Of a stretch of 64,000 nucleotides of DNA, positions 24,120 through 36,100 are shown one piece after another. Below the pieces are notes generated by a model that worked only from the letters and a program-made list of their open reading frames with translations, did not search any database and was not told where the DNA came from. The position numbers and the translations under genes were made by a program. Positions within the stretch are counted from its first letter, which is position 1. Each line of letters begins with the position of its first letter. The stretch lies in the NCBI GenBank assembly GCA_001179505.1, contig CDMY01000365.1, forward strand, positions 6,276-70,275, in the 5' to 3' direction. This stretch comes from Vitrella brassicaformis. Its lineage: Eukaryota > Sar > Vitrellaceae.

Positions 24120-24475
24120 ATGATAGAGGTGATATTGAATGACCGTTTGGGCAAGAAGATCCGCATCAAGTGCAACCCCGACGACACCATCGGCGACCTC
24201 AAGAAACTCGTCGCTGCACAAACAGGCAAGCCAGCACGGCAGCGCTACACACCGCCACAAAACGAACACAGCCAGACGCAGACAGACACACCGACGCACC
24301 GCATCCCCCACATCCACGACTTGGTGTGTGTTTGTGTTTCGTGATTGTGCGTGTGTCAGGTACACGTTGGGACAAGATCCGCATTCAGAAGTGGTACACC
24401 ATCTACAAGGACCACATCACACTCGAGGACTACGAAATACACGACGGAATGGGACTCGAGCTCTACTACAACTGA
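24120..24475 (+). CDS. UBL5: UBL5/Hub1 ubiquitin-like modifier
   Basis: A 73-aa ubiquitin-fold protein that binds spliceosomal proteins non-covalently and influences splice-site use. It begins [19 protein letters not shown] and ends [13 protein letters not shown], closely matching the highly conserved UBL5 family along its full length. It has the family's usual double-Tyr end in place of a ubiquitin-type Gly-Gly tail. Exons 24120-24225 and 24360-24475. Because the sequence across the junction (AAQTG|TRWDKI) is nearly invariant in eukaryotes, the intron is fixed as 24226-24359 with donor ACAG|GCAAG, a GC-AG intron. The start is certain from conservation. Confidence 0.97.
24226..24359 (+). other. 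GC-AG intron in UBL5
   Basis: 134-nt intron, donor CAG|GCAAGC and acceptor GTGTCAG. There is no GT near the exon end that could serve instead, and the protein junction is fixed by conservation. Confidence 0.92.
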
Positions 24476-25833
24476 CCGCCGCACTCACCAGCCGCAAAGC
24501 CAGCCAATCGTAACCGAGCACCACCACGACAGGAGGGACGCTATTGATGCCGACGAGGAGGCCAGACAGACAGACAGACAGACAGACAGAGGAGGAGGAG
24601 GAGGCTCTGATGGGGCAGCACACATGGGTGCAGGCCTGTGTGTGTGCACGGGAGAGAGGAGAAGAGGGCATAGCCCTAGCTGGATGGATGGATGGATGAG
24701 AGCGGGGGCTGCGTGAGGTGAGGCGCTGCTTTGTCGATGGGGTGTGGGCAGGCAGACGGCGATCGGTGGGCCGGGGGGACTGTCAGTCAGTTGATTGATG
24801 ATCATCATGTCATGTCGGTCGTGTGTATACTTGACCTGCTGACTTTCTTCGCGGACGCTCGGTGAAATCGACGTGTTGACGGGATGGGTGTGCTGCAGTG
24901 CACTCACATGGGGTGGCATGAGGTTATTTCGGTGTGTGGGTGCAATGTCATTACATACAGCTCGCTCAGCTGCCATGGGTAGTGTACACATTCACTTTGA
25001 CAAACGTCCACCGGTCCGCCAGTCAGTCAGTCAGCCCACCGCTCCCTCACACACGTAGAAAAAGAGAGAGAGTCCTCGAAGGGGGCCGAGAAAAAAGACG
25101 ACCGCCCCTTCTGTCCTCTCCAGACTGTACAATCCACACACACATAGAAAGAGAGAGAGAGGAGGAGAGAGAGAGAGACGAAAAAGAGCCCATCCCCCCG
25201 TCTGTATATCTGTCTGTCTGTGTGAGTCGTGTGGTGAGTGCCGCACACAACACACAGCGTGTCCCCCCCCATCCTTATCACTGTTCCTTATCACTTCCCT
25301 CCGCTGCTCCTTATCACTCTCGCTACTCCATCCATCCATCCTTATCACTTGTCTGTCCACCGCCCCTCCCTCCGTGGCTCCTTGTCTCTCTCGCTACTCC
25401 ATCCATCCATCCTCATGATATCACTCTGCCTGTCTGTCCACGACTGGCTCGACAGGCACCGTGACGACACAGACGACTGGCTCCGAGGAGAGAGAGAGGG
25501 AGAAAAATAGACGAGACAGAGAGAGCAAGCCCTTTGTCGGCAGGACCAACCACACGCACACAGACAGAGAGGGAGAGACGATCTGTCCACCACCACCACC
25601 ACCACCCCACCCCCTTCCTCCCCATCCTTATCACTGTGTCCACCGCCGCGCTACTCCATCCATCCCTCCCTCCTTGTCATCTTTCTCTGTCTGACTGTCC
25701 ACCGCTGACCCCCACCACACTCCTTCGACTGGCTAGGATATATCATTCTCTCTGCAACCGTCTGCTCGGCAACCAACCAACTCTACTGGTCTACGGCCCA
25801 TCCACACCACCGACCCACTGACGGACGCACACA
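24476..25833. other. Spacer with satellite-like pyrimidine-rich repeats
   Basis: Between the 3' ends of two convergent genes. It contains a CAGA run (about 24568-24592), purine-rich stretches at 25060-25180, and a degenerate repeat array at 25260-25710. No coding exon is supported. Confidence 0.6.
25262..25710. repeat. Degenerate ~70-80 nt repeats built on CCTTATCACT and CTACTCCATCCATCC
   Basis: CCTTATCACT occurs at 25273, 25286, 25309, 25340 and 25626. A longer unit (CTCCTT..TC..TCTCTCGCTACTCCATCCATCC, then TGTCTGTCCACCG) is seen twice in tandem at about 25307-25450, and a third diverged unit lies at about 25620-25710. Confidence 0.7.
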
Positions 25834-27291
25834 TCAGGCACTTGTGGACAGGCGGCTGAGCTGGATCTTCTTGATGTAGCTGATTGCGAGTGCCTCCCTC
25901 TCGGCAGCCAGGGCAGCGTAGTAGTAGTGCTCTGATGACTTCTCGGGGCGGCCTGCGGTCTTCTCGCCTTCCCAGAGAGCGTACGCCCCCAACAGCACCC
26001 TGCACAGACAGACAGGGGAGACACACACAGAGACACAGACACACATGGATGTGGGGGTGCCTCGTGTGTGTGTAGGCCAAAGAAAGACTGACTGCAGCCC
26101 ACTTACATCGAGTCGAAGCGCTCGCGGCTGAGGCCCGCCTCGATGATGAGGCGGTCCTCCTCCGCAGGGACGCTCCGCTCGTAGTGCTGCTGGGGCGACT
26201 CGTGACGGCCCTCCGGCGACAGGGAACGCTCAAACGCAGCCTTCTTGACGCTGCATGACAAGGCAGACAGACAGACAGACAGGGGAGACACACACACATG
26301 CATAGAAGGTGTCTTTGATGGTGTCTCAGTGAGGTGTGCGTGTTGGCTTACTAGGCGTTGAAGGCGTCCTTGGGAGACGGGAAGCACTGGTCGGGGTGGT
26401 GCTTGTAGCCGGAGGGGGCTGACTCTGTCTCCCACACGTCGCCCTCACTATCCTCACTGCTATCCTCACTCTCCCAACCCTCCGACACTTCGCTGTCGCT
26501 CTCCTCACTCTCCCAACCCTCCGACACGTCGCTGTCGCTTTCCCCACTGCTAAACTCACTCTCCTCACTCTCTGACACTTCGCTGTCACTCTCCTGACTC
26601 TCCCAACCCTCCGACATGTCGCTGTCACTATCCTCGCTCTCCCCTCCCCCCTCCCCTCTGTGCTCACCAACCCTGACTACGGCCTCCCGACCCTCGTCAC
26701 GGCCCTCGTTGGCAGGCTGGCTGTCCTGCACGGTGGGCGCGACGGTTCCGGCGGTGGCACTGCTGCCCTCGCTCGCTGTGGCAGGCGGGCGGTTGTTGGG
26801 GGGGTGGGAGTTGTGTGTGGGTGGGTTGTTGGCCTCCTCCGCCGGGGCTGTCGGGTGGGGGTTGGGCTGGTTGGGCTGCTGGTTGGGGCTGTCGGGTGTG
26901 TTGGCGGCCTGTGTGGCTAACGTCGCGTCTCGCCTGACCTGGCTACCCCTCACAAAGGCCTCAAGGAAAGGCGAAGTGAGGGTGGTCATGACCTGAGTCG
27001 TGCCGTGGGTGTTGAGGTTGGTGCCGTCGGTGTTGGCGTTGGTGCCGTCGGCCGACGTGCTATCATTCTCTGCATCCATCCATCAATCAGGCCACACACA
27101 CCATATCAACACAACACCAAGGCATATGACCCGTGACCAACTGAGACAGCAAGTAGTGTGTGGCTGGCTGACTTACCGTAGTCCAGTCCGAAGAGGGTGT
27201 GGGCGGCAAAGTCCGTGTGCGTTGGTATCAGACGCGTGATGCCGTTGCCGACCCTGTCGGCCAGGTCGAGCATCGGGGCTATGGACTGCAT
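25834..27291 (-). CDS. Hypothetical protein with an acidic Ser/Glu tandem repeat
   Basis: Exons 27291-27177, 27069-26352, 26250-26107 and 25999-25834 give 380 aa in frame. Unknown family. The start MQSIAPMLDLADRVGNG is the first ATG in frame. A low-complexity Asn/Pro/Thr-rich stretch follows, then an acidic tandem repeat (units like SDSEVSEGWESEE, about 26450-26640) with many Ser-Asp/Glu sites typical of casein kinase 2 targets. The C-terminal third looks folded: SPKDAFNAYVKKAAFERSL, RLIIEAGLSRERFDSM, VLLGAYALWEGEKTAG and EALAISYIKKIQLSRL, mostly helical. A helical partner-binding domain is a guess only. Confidence 0.7.
26450..26640 (-). repeat. In-frame coding tandem repeat (acidic, Ser-rich)
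   Basis: At least four imperfect units in the gene above, coding variants of (S/E)DSDVSEGWESEE. Unit lengths are multiples of three, so copy-number change keeps the frame. Confidence 0.75.
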
Positions 27292-28111
27292 TGTGGCCAA
27301 CCAGCTGACGATTTATCAATCTCGCGTGTCAGCGGTGGCCTCTCCTCCTTGGTCGTCTCCTTGGCGTCAGTCACTCGCTGCACTGCCGACTTATCTCTTG
27401 GCGGCGGGCAGGCAGGCTGTTGCGTTGCGAAATGGTGCTCACAGACGTGTTGGTATCGTGTGCACGGCTGTGTGGGCTGGACGGCGGTGGACAGAGAGCG
27501 TTCTTGGCGGCTGTGGCGAGGGCGGGGGAAAAGCGAAAGCGCACAGCTTCTTTTTTGCCGTCTCCGTCTCAAATTCTCGCCAAAATGGAAATTTACTTCC
27601 TGGCAAGCAATGCTGCTGCCCGTCATGGCAGCTCTTGTCTGAGGTAGCTTCCATCTGAGCCGACATGCGCACAGCCTCCGGCACACTGGCGGCCCATTCA
27701 CTATCAGTGAAGAAAACCCAGGCACCACACATTGCGAAGAAGGGAGACAGAGAAGAGGGGGACGGAAATAGAGAGGAGATGCCCATCTGAACCGACAAAG
27801 GTGGAGATCTGCCCACTTAACTGCAATCATGCTTCACTCACTCTGCTGATCTCTTTCTCTTGCAGCCAGCGGTACACATCTGCAAAAGGACCGGCCATCC
27901 ATCGAATGCACAGGGCACCACGCACAGCTGCACTGCACGTGTATCGATCGAGGGACGCGGGCAGGCAGGCAGGCAGGCACATTGAACACCCCCATCGTTC
28001 ATTCATTCATGTCCGTGCCAGAGTCAACGAATGGTACCCCCACAGCAGTAGGCACCCTCTCGTCCGTGTGTGGACGGATGCATGGATGGATGGATGGATG
28101 GCGCCCGTCGA
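27292..28111. other. Intergenic upstream of the acidic-repeat gene, downstream of NOB1
   Basis: About 820 bp. A 183-codon minus-strand open frame covers part of it but has no start context, family likeness or splice link, so it is not called. CCAT/GGAT microsatellites lie near 28075-28100. Confidence 0.5.
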
Positions 28112-30154
28112 TCACTTTTTGTTTCTGTGCCGCTTCTGCCACCGGTTGGAGTTGGGATTGCCGCGACCGAAACCCACCTACTCACATACACACACACACA
28201 CACACGTGCACAGATAGCCGCCCCGCTTGTGCCACATGTGGCTCCCTGTTTGTCTCCCATGCGTCCCTCCCTCCCTACCTGCACCGTGGGTCCACCCGAC
28301 ACGGCCAGCTTGCCCGAAGGCAGTGTGGTCCGCTTCCACCAACCTCGCTGCTCGTATGCGATGTCCTGACAACCATATCAACACGGCGTGAGAGACAGGG
28401 TGGTTGTTGGCTGTGCGCGCACGCGCACCTCATTGAAAGGGTTTCTTGCCGCCTTTTCCTTCTGCTGTATCTTCATCTGTCGCCGCATGAGCCGGTCGCG
28501 GCCGCCGATCATCATCTCGTCCTCGGCAAATATTATCGTGTGCTGCGTGATACAATGAACAGAGAATACAACGGATACACATGTACATGTGGCTCTCTCC
28601 CTCCCTCCGTGTCTCCCCCTCTCTCGGGCTCAGATGACCCACCTGCTGCCTGCCCCCTTTTGGTTTGGGTATGTCGAATATGGTGCCCTTAAGGTTGTTG
28701 CGCTTCCGGTTGTCGTGGATCGACACCTCGCCCTCATCGTTGACTGTGATGGGCACCTGCAGGCATGGCCATCCCATACACCCACAACACAAAGACACAC
28801 CAACGCCAGTCGTCCTTTCGTCATTTGTTGTGTCCTTAGCTCTGTCTGTCTGCCGTCGCTTACCCGCTGCACCGTGTTGTTGCCGCACTTGGGACAGAAC
28901 CGGCGATTCGTGTCCCGTGTGAACTCATAACATGCCCTGGGAGTTGGCGACACACGCAAGACACACGACATAGCCATGGCAGTGACACGCATCGCATCGC
29001 ATCCAATGTGCGCATGCCATGCATCCCTCCCCCAGTTGCTGACCTGCAAATGAGTCCCCAGAGCTTGACGTTTCTGACGACATAGCCGTCGATGGTGAGG
29101 ATGTGCAGCCCCATCTGCAGCAACACGTTCTGCATCGAGTAGTCGGTCGTCACGCACGCCACGCGCACAGCTGAATCCGGCTTGACGGCCATGCCAAACC
29201 TGTTCAAACAGAACAAACAGAGCAAAAGACAGCTCGGGTGGTGTGGAGAGACCCTTGTGTGGTCTCTGTCTGTCTGTCTGTCTGTCTTGTCTGCTTACCG
29301 GTGGATGTTGTCAGATGTGACCCACTCCCCCTCCTCGTCGTTGTCGTCGTCAGTGTCCCCCTCCTCGCACTCATCGCCGGCCGCTTCCTCTGTCGGAAGG
29401 TCGTCGGCTTCGTCATGCTCTCCGCCCTCACCATAGCACGCGGCATCGTCATCACGATCACCATCTCCCTCTGCCGCCGCATGCCCATCTTGTATGTGTC
29501 CGCTCTCTGCGTCCATCCCGTCCGTCGGCTCGATGCTGTTCACCTGTTGCTCGGCCGGAGCTCTCGGCTCACTGTCCAGCTCTTTGCCTGCCCCATCCAC
29601 CACTCGTGAGGAGCTGTCGGCTTGTCCAGTGTCGGCTGGCTTCGGCGGGTTCCAGTGAAAGGCCGCCTGGCGGCTGTCGAAGGTCAGTGGCTTGGGTTTG
29701 CTGCGGAGCAATGAGATGTCGCCGGTTTCCCGCTGCAGCATGAGGGTCAGAGCGATCACCTGGATGTCCGTCGACGACAGATATGGAAAGTCGCCTGCAC
29801 ACACACACACACAGACCACGGTCACAACCAACACGAGAAGGAAGAGCACTCAATTCTCCATCCGTCCATCCGTCCGTGCGCGCCCTGTCCGTCCCTTGTC
29901 TGTCTGTGTGCTGCGTGCAGCCCACCTGTGAGCGATGCGAAGTATCTGACGAACTTGACGTCGGCTTCAGTGGGTTGTCGGGTGACGATGGGCTCCGTCA
30001 TGGTGTCGAGGTGCATCCTCGCCTGCGGGTCCTTGACCTCATTCATCACTGCTGCCGTGGTGTAGAGCTGTCCTCCTGCCTTCTCCACTCGCTTCAGCCG
30101 GATCAAGGCGCCTGTGTCCAGAACCACTTGGCGGGTCACTGGCGGAGATGCCAT
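28112..30154 (-). CDS. NOB1: NOB1, endonuclease that cleaves 20S pre-rRNA at site D
   Basis: NOB1 performs the last cut that makes the 18S rRNA 3' end in the pre-40S particle. Eight exons (30154-29926, 29794-29299, 29199-29044, 28936-28864, 28756-28643, 28542-28429, 28365-28279, 28177-28112) give 444 aa in frame. The PIN domain starts at once (VVLDTGALIRLKR, catalytic Asp in LDT), continues with YLSSTDIQVIALTLML and VTTDYSMQNVLLQMGL. A long acidic insert (about residues 130-240, e.g. EEGDTDDDNDEEGEW) splits it, as in other NOB1 proteins. The zinc ribbon has ACYEFTRDTNRRFCPKCG; one Cys pair is clear and the partner region is in WGLICRACYEF. It ends with the family's basic tail GRGNPNSNRWQKRHRNKK. 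The last exon was found by that tail. Confidence 0.95.
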
Positions 30155-30320
30155 TGCGCTGGCACCTGGATCTACGGATTCTTTCTTTCCCTTTTCCCTT
30201 CTTCGTCTGCGAGCTTAGCTGCGAGCTTGAAGTGGCGCGCGAAACCTTGGGGAGGACGGTTGTGCTGCCAGATCTGATCTCCTGCGCGCCAGCGTGTTTT
30301 GTCGAGCACTCTTCTTGATG

Positions 30321-31672
30321 ATGAGGTCTGCCTTGCTAGTGCTGCTGGTGGTGTTTATCGGGATCTGGGTGCACCCATCCGCAGCACAATGACGAAAGCA
30401 GCTGCGCATTCCGAAGGTGAGAAAGGCGACTGAGCTCAGCAAGCAGCTGATGTGCAGACATTCATAATCTGTCGTGTCCCTTCCGTGTGAGTGCAGCCGA
30501 CGGGTAGAGACGACCGTCTAGGTCTTCTCCTCGGAGCGGCTGAGGACTGCGCAGCGCACATCCGCCGCCACCCCCTCAGGTCACTCGCTATCGCATCCGC
30601 CATTGGGGGCGGCATCTACCTCGCCAAAACCACACCCGTGACTGGCCTGCTGCTCTCGTCGGAGCATCACTACAGCCTCCTGCCGCCCTCTGGCAGATAC
30701 ATAGAGTCCTTCTTGACCAAGGAAGCCAGCAGCAACCGGAGGAAGGGCCGGCTTCCATCCCGCTCGGCCATGTCAGAGACGACCACCATCGAGATGGGCG
30801 AGGGGGAGGACATGTACCGCCGTGCCACCAGCCTGCTGGAGCGCGGCAACATTCAGCTGTCCCTTTCTGGCATGCGGGGGCAGTTGATCCTGCACAGGGC
30901 GGCCAGCAGCAGCAACCACTTGGTGCTGGCTGTGCTGCGACGGAAGGGTTTGGTGTGGCACCTGGACTCATTTATCGAGGGGGGTCGTGTCAAGGACAAG
31001 GCGGTCAGGGGCGGCAAGATGACAGGGGTGGGGTTTGTGAGCAACGACGGGGGGGCGGAGCTCGTGGTCAGGGTCAAGTTGATGGGCGACGGGACGGCCG
31101 GGGCGACCGGCGGCATTCCCAACGTCAATGTGACCTACGGTGGGGCGACAAACGTGGCCAGAGAGGGCACAGTGGTGCTCGAGGTGGTCGGCAGGAGCTC
31201 AGTCAAAAGGTCAGAGTGCCAGCAGAGGAGGGAGGCACACATAGAAATGCGCATGTAGGTGTGTATCCATCTGATGCGTGGTGCGGTGCCTGTGTGTGTC
31301 TGTGCAGTCGCGTGTCAGCAGATTTGGTGGAGGAGGTGGCCGTCACATTGGCCAGCAAGGTTGCTTCGGACGTCAAAATGCAGAAGACCCGCCAGATGCA
31401 GCTGTCCAAACAGCAGGAGGCTCTCGCACGGCTACAGAATGAGCGTGAGAAGCAACAGCAACTCACGTAAGGGCACTCACAGCTCACACCCATCCCATCC
31501 CCAACACATACAGACATCCACACCACGCTTGCTTCATGTGTGCGTGTTCAGTGCGGCTGAGCGCCAAGAGATCCGGCGGCGTGCCCGTCTGAGTCGCTCG
31601 TCTGTCCGGTCATCGGCCACGGCGAGTGGCGGCGGTACGAGGCGCGGTCCGTCGAGTGTGGTGAAGCAGTGA
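30321..31672 (+). CDS. Hypothetical protein with N-terminal hydrophobic leader and C-terminal coiled coil
   Basis: The last three exons (30497-31209, 31308-31466, 31552-31672) are well supported and in frame. The first coding exon is less sure: 30321-30368 encodes MRSALLVLLVVFIGIW, ends at a GT donor in phase 0, and makes 346 aa in total. No family is recognised. The protein has a second hydrophobic segment (SLAIASAIGGGIYLAKT), then a beta-rich central part (ANIQLSLSGMRGQLILHRA-like, VVRVKLMGDG, TVVLEVVGRSS) and a coiled coil rich in Gln/Glu/Lys (KMQKTRQMQLSKQQEAL) with a basic Ser-rich end. A membrane-anchored organelle protein is possible. Its start is 166 bp from that of NOB1, which runs the other way. 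Confidence 0.6.
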
Positions 31673-33140
31673 GGCTAGCCCCGCCCTGGGGATGAGCGCC
31701 ATTATGGCCTCACACAGGGTGGGTGACCCACTCGCTGACTGAGCTGCTTGTGCATGGAAATGACCTGTGCCTGCGTCGGTGCATTGCTGGCTGGGGTGGG
31801 TGCCTGATGGTGTCGTCAAATGGCCGTAGGAGACCAGGGGGCCGTGGCAGACGATCTTGCCGTGGCAACTAGGTCTCCAGGGGGCGATTGGCCAACCACG
31901 GGCACTCACGCCGTGCAGAGTGATGCTGGGTATGTCTCGTCTGGGTAATGGAGCGGTTCATTCAGCGGCCGTGGCTGGCATGCATGGCATTCATGCGTGA
32001 AGGGGGATGGCGGGATAACGAGTGATGCTGTCTCGCCGAACGGCTCTCAGAGCAAGGTGGATGGCTGAGGGTTGGTTGTCTCGCTTTCCCTCGTCGCGTC
32101 ACGTCCACAAGGCTGGCCATGTGCCTGCCTTGCTGTCGTGTGTGCTGTGTCCGGGGGGGTGGGGGGCTGTTGATTGATGGCTGGATTGCTGACATGATTT
32201 TTGGTGTGCTGGTTGGGGGAAGGGCAGCGAGAAGAGCTGTACAGAGACACACACACGATTGCGTGAATGGATATGGACGGATTGATGTGAGTTCTGTCTG
32301 TGTCCATTCTTGATGCTTCCCGTCCCTTACTACTGTCCGTGCCATCCGTTCAAGGCTGGCAGCCACGCAGCCGTGAATGAGTGGTGCTGGCAGCAGAGAC
32401 GGTCGGGAAGTGTCAACGAACACGGACAAGGGTGCAGCCAGCCACGAGCAGGCATCATCGTGTGTTTGTCATCGCGCGAATGATCCTTGCCCATGAAAGC
32501 TCTACGTGAGATTTGGGTGGGGAGAGAGGCAGCGGACAGACACAAAGATAGATAGGCGCTGTGCTGTGTGGCTGTGGTGGCAGCGATGCCATTCATTGTG
32601 CTGGCTCGTTAACACAATCGTGATTGACTGGTTTCAACATCCCATCCTGGTGTTGTGCTGTGGTTGAAAAACGTGTCACGTTTCTGCAGAGCATTCGTGT
32701 CTGTCTCCTTCCGTAAACATCCGTCAGGCACTTCACAAGGAAAGCGCACACACACGCATGCACATGCATCGGGAGCACCCATCCCGCCATTAGTGGTGGC
32801 CTCCCAGTGTTGTTCTCATCCCACAGCCTTGGTGTGGTGACTTACAAAGCGTGTGGCTACTCAGTCATCACTCATGGGCGTCAGGGCAGTCGCGAACGGT
32901 TCGCAAATCAGCTTCCTTTCCTCTGCTGTCCGTCTGTCCACTTACTTATCTGTCTGTCCTTCAGTACCTGCCGCTACAGCAGCTATGCATGTCAGTCAGT
33001 AAGTTTGGTACACCTACATAACTACCTCCCTCCCTCCCTCGCTCTGTATGTAACCTACAAAGTGACGCTAGCTAAGCACTTACACACCCCTCCCTCCCCC
33101 TTGCTGCTGTGTCTGTCACCCCTCCCCACCCCCGTCCCCG
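31673..33140. other. Long spacer between convergent genes; nothing recognised
   Basis: About 1.5 kb. No open frame has family likeness or splice support. I checked for tRNA-like cloverleaf motifs by eye and found none. Confidence 0.45.
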
Positions 33141-36100
33141 TCAGGTTCCCTTTGTGGCGTCATCGAGGTACTTGGAGGCCCTCCCCAGCGCGTCGCAGAC
33201 GCCAGCGAAGGTTTTCTCGGCGATGGAACTGTAGGCCACTTTGTCCTCGCCCGAAGCCGTCCGGTAGCGGACGATGAAGGCCCTGAGGTCCACCCGCCAC
33301 TCGATGGGGTGCTGGATGCGCGCCGATATCTTGTCCTTGTTAGTCAGGTTGGCCACACTCAGCATCATCTGCGCTACGTGGCTCACACCTGCATCGTCCA
33401 GCTCGCGATTGGGGTTGGTCTCCGCCGACCCGCCCGGCAGCATCCCAGACAAAGCCGCAGCGGCGTCAAGACCTGAAGGAAGCATTGACAGGAACCGATT
33501 CGATCGACAGCAGATGACAGCACAGCAGTCATGTGTGTGTGTGTGTGTGTGTGTGCCTTTCTCACTCTCACCGTGTATGTTGGGCTGTCCGTTTGGCAGC
33601 AGACCTCTCTCGCCATCGTCCACCATGCCGTTGGCATCCCCAGCCAAAGCAGCACCCATCGGACCCTGTCGATGCATCCCACCGCCGAATGTCGGGCCAC
33701 CCCCACCGCCAGCCGCTGCTGTTGTTGCTGCCGCTGCTGCTGCCGCTGCTGGTGGTGGTGCCGCTGGTTCGGCAGCCGCATGGCCATCTGCTGTTTGTGA
33801 GGGGAGAGGGAGGTGGGGCGGATGGGGCCGGGGGGAAAAGGGGCGTGCTGCAGTGTTGAGGGCGGCGGACGGCGGTGTGTCGAGCCTGGCGGCCATGACG
33901 CACTCCATGACTGCTGACGTGACACCATCGACCTCTGCCGACGGGTCAGAGTGGACCATGGCCTCCCGGCCGATGCCCTCGAGCTCATCCAGCTGTGTGT
34001 CGCGGAAGGCCGCGGCGGCGTTGAGGGCTCTCTGGACGGCCTGGACGGTCTTGTATGCGACTCTGAAGAGCCGGCGTTGGGGCGAGGGGTGGATGGCCAC
34101 CCACACACGGAAGTGGCCCCACAGGCGGCTGGGCGTCCCTCCCTCCCACTCGATGAAGGTGTACTTGCCGCGCCACAGCTGGTCCACGGGATGGCTGCCC
34201 GGCTGCTGCTGCTGCTGCCGATGGGTGTGGTGGTGCATGTCCTGTGCCCTGAGCCGGTCCAGCAGTGTGTGGGCGATGTGCGTGATGGCCGCCTGTGAGC
34301 CCGCCACGGTCGTGAGGTCATAGCCCGCCACCGAATGGTCCAGACTCATGTCGGACGCATCCACCGACACACCTGAACACGACATCAGACATCATAAGAT
34401 GACACGAGACGCATTCATCACCATCACCTAATCGATGTGTCTGTCTGTTCGTTTCTGTATGTATGTGTGTGCGTCTGTCCGACTGACTCACTTGGCCTTG
34501 CAGCGCCGTCTTCTGTGGGCCCGTGTGGTGTGCGGCTCCTCTTGCTGCCCACCCCACCTGCCTGTCGCCTCATGTCGGCCTCCCTTTGCCGCATCATAGC
34601 GTGCAGCCGCGCCACCCCATCGGCGTTGAACCGCCTCTTGAGGGCCGCCATGCACTGCTGACCGCCCTGGTGCTGGCACCCACGCACCTCGTCGAGCGCG
34701 TCACTGGCCGTCTGGAGGGTGAAGAGCGGCATGAGGCAGTTGCGGACGTCGACCGCGGCCTCGAATGCGCTCATGACGGATGCGTGTGTGGCGGTGAGGG
34801 GCACTTTGAAGCAGAATGGGGCGCGGAATACGTGTGAGATGGACTCGTGAGTGAAGGTGAGGTCGGATGGCAGCAGCAGCATGAAGGCCGTGACCGACTG
34901 GGAGTCCTGGTCGATCTCCCCGGTGTTGATCCATGAGTCGGGGTACTTGATGCGCAGCTGGCTGTCGTACATCTGCAGGTCGCCCATGATCTCACGGGCA
35001 AAGTCCAGCGTCTCGGCGGGCGACAGGGCTGAACGAAACAGACAGACAAGCACGAGAAAGCATCAATCTCACGTCGATTGATTTGATGCCTTCCTTTGTT
35101 TGTCTTGTCTCTGTCTGTCAACTGACCTTGTGCGCCTTTGCGTGTGAGATGCCTCCTGCACTGGTCGGCCCGGTGCCGGTTGGTGGCTTCGACGGTGTCC
35201 ATGGCGGCCTGGACACATATCCGCACCTGCTCGGCCTCCTCGGCAATAGTCGACATGGCCATCTGCACCATGCCCTGACCGTCGACCGCCACCCGATACC
35301 TCGCCCTCACGGCAGCCATGGCACCCTCAGCACGCTTCTTGTGCTTGGCCAGCCACGCCACCATGGCCACACGCAGCGCCGCCAGAAGGCTCTCGAGTGT
35401 GCTGTCTCGCGGGGGGAATGTCTGTGCGGTGATTTCGTCTCGGAAGTGTCTGGGGGCGGGGTCCCATGTGATGAAGCCGCCCAGGGGGCCGGCGGCCGAC
35501 AGCTGGTTTAAGAGGGCCGACAGCAGCTGGACGGCGTAGTGCTGCTGCTCCCGCGTGCTCAGCACCGACGACTTGTCGATGAAGGTGAAATACTCTGCGG
35601 TGCAGACAGAAACAATACAAACAGCGGAGGATTCACACAACACACAGCTGCCTGGAGGGATGGATTCTCGCTCACCTTTGGGTCTGGCATCTTGCTGTTC
35701 GTCCTTCTGTGCCCCGCTGCTGTCCTGCCTCCGACTCGTCAGCGCCCGAGCGGCCTCCCTGTTCCAGCAGTCGACAGCCGACTGCAGCGCCCTCGCCAAG
35801 CACCTCACCGTGCCGCACTTGACGGCCAAGTGGTGCCGCTTCTTGCGGATGGTGCTCTGGGGATTGAGGGAAGTCACGACGCGGAAGTAGTTGCCCTCCG
35901 CCTGCCATGAGATGCCCGCGGCCTCCTGCTGGTCGGGATGGGGCTCGTCCCTTGACGACTGGGGGCTGTCGCCGTCGGCCGCGGGGATGGGGCTGGGGCT
36001 GCTGCGTGATCCCCCGCCCTGTTCACGCCTCGTCTGACACACACAGACGGACAGACGCGAGAAGTGTGTGTCCATCCATCCATGAATCGAAGGGGGTATG

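Noticed and set aside
25262-25710. CRISPR-like array
   Set aside because: Units are degenerate, spacing is irregular, spacers are repetitive and the genome is eukaryotic.
27292-27830. Minus-strand frame of about 180 codons upstream of the acidic-repeat gene
   Set aside because: No family likeness, no splice link to the gene, unusual Cys/Arg-rich composition; treated as untranslated or intergenic.
33274-34323. Long plus-strand open frame (349 codons)
   Set aside because: It is antisense to the AP2-like gene and made of Ala/Ser/Cys-rich shadow sequence; the minus strand has splice signals and phase agreement.
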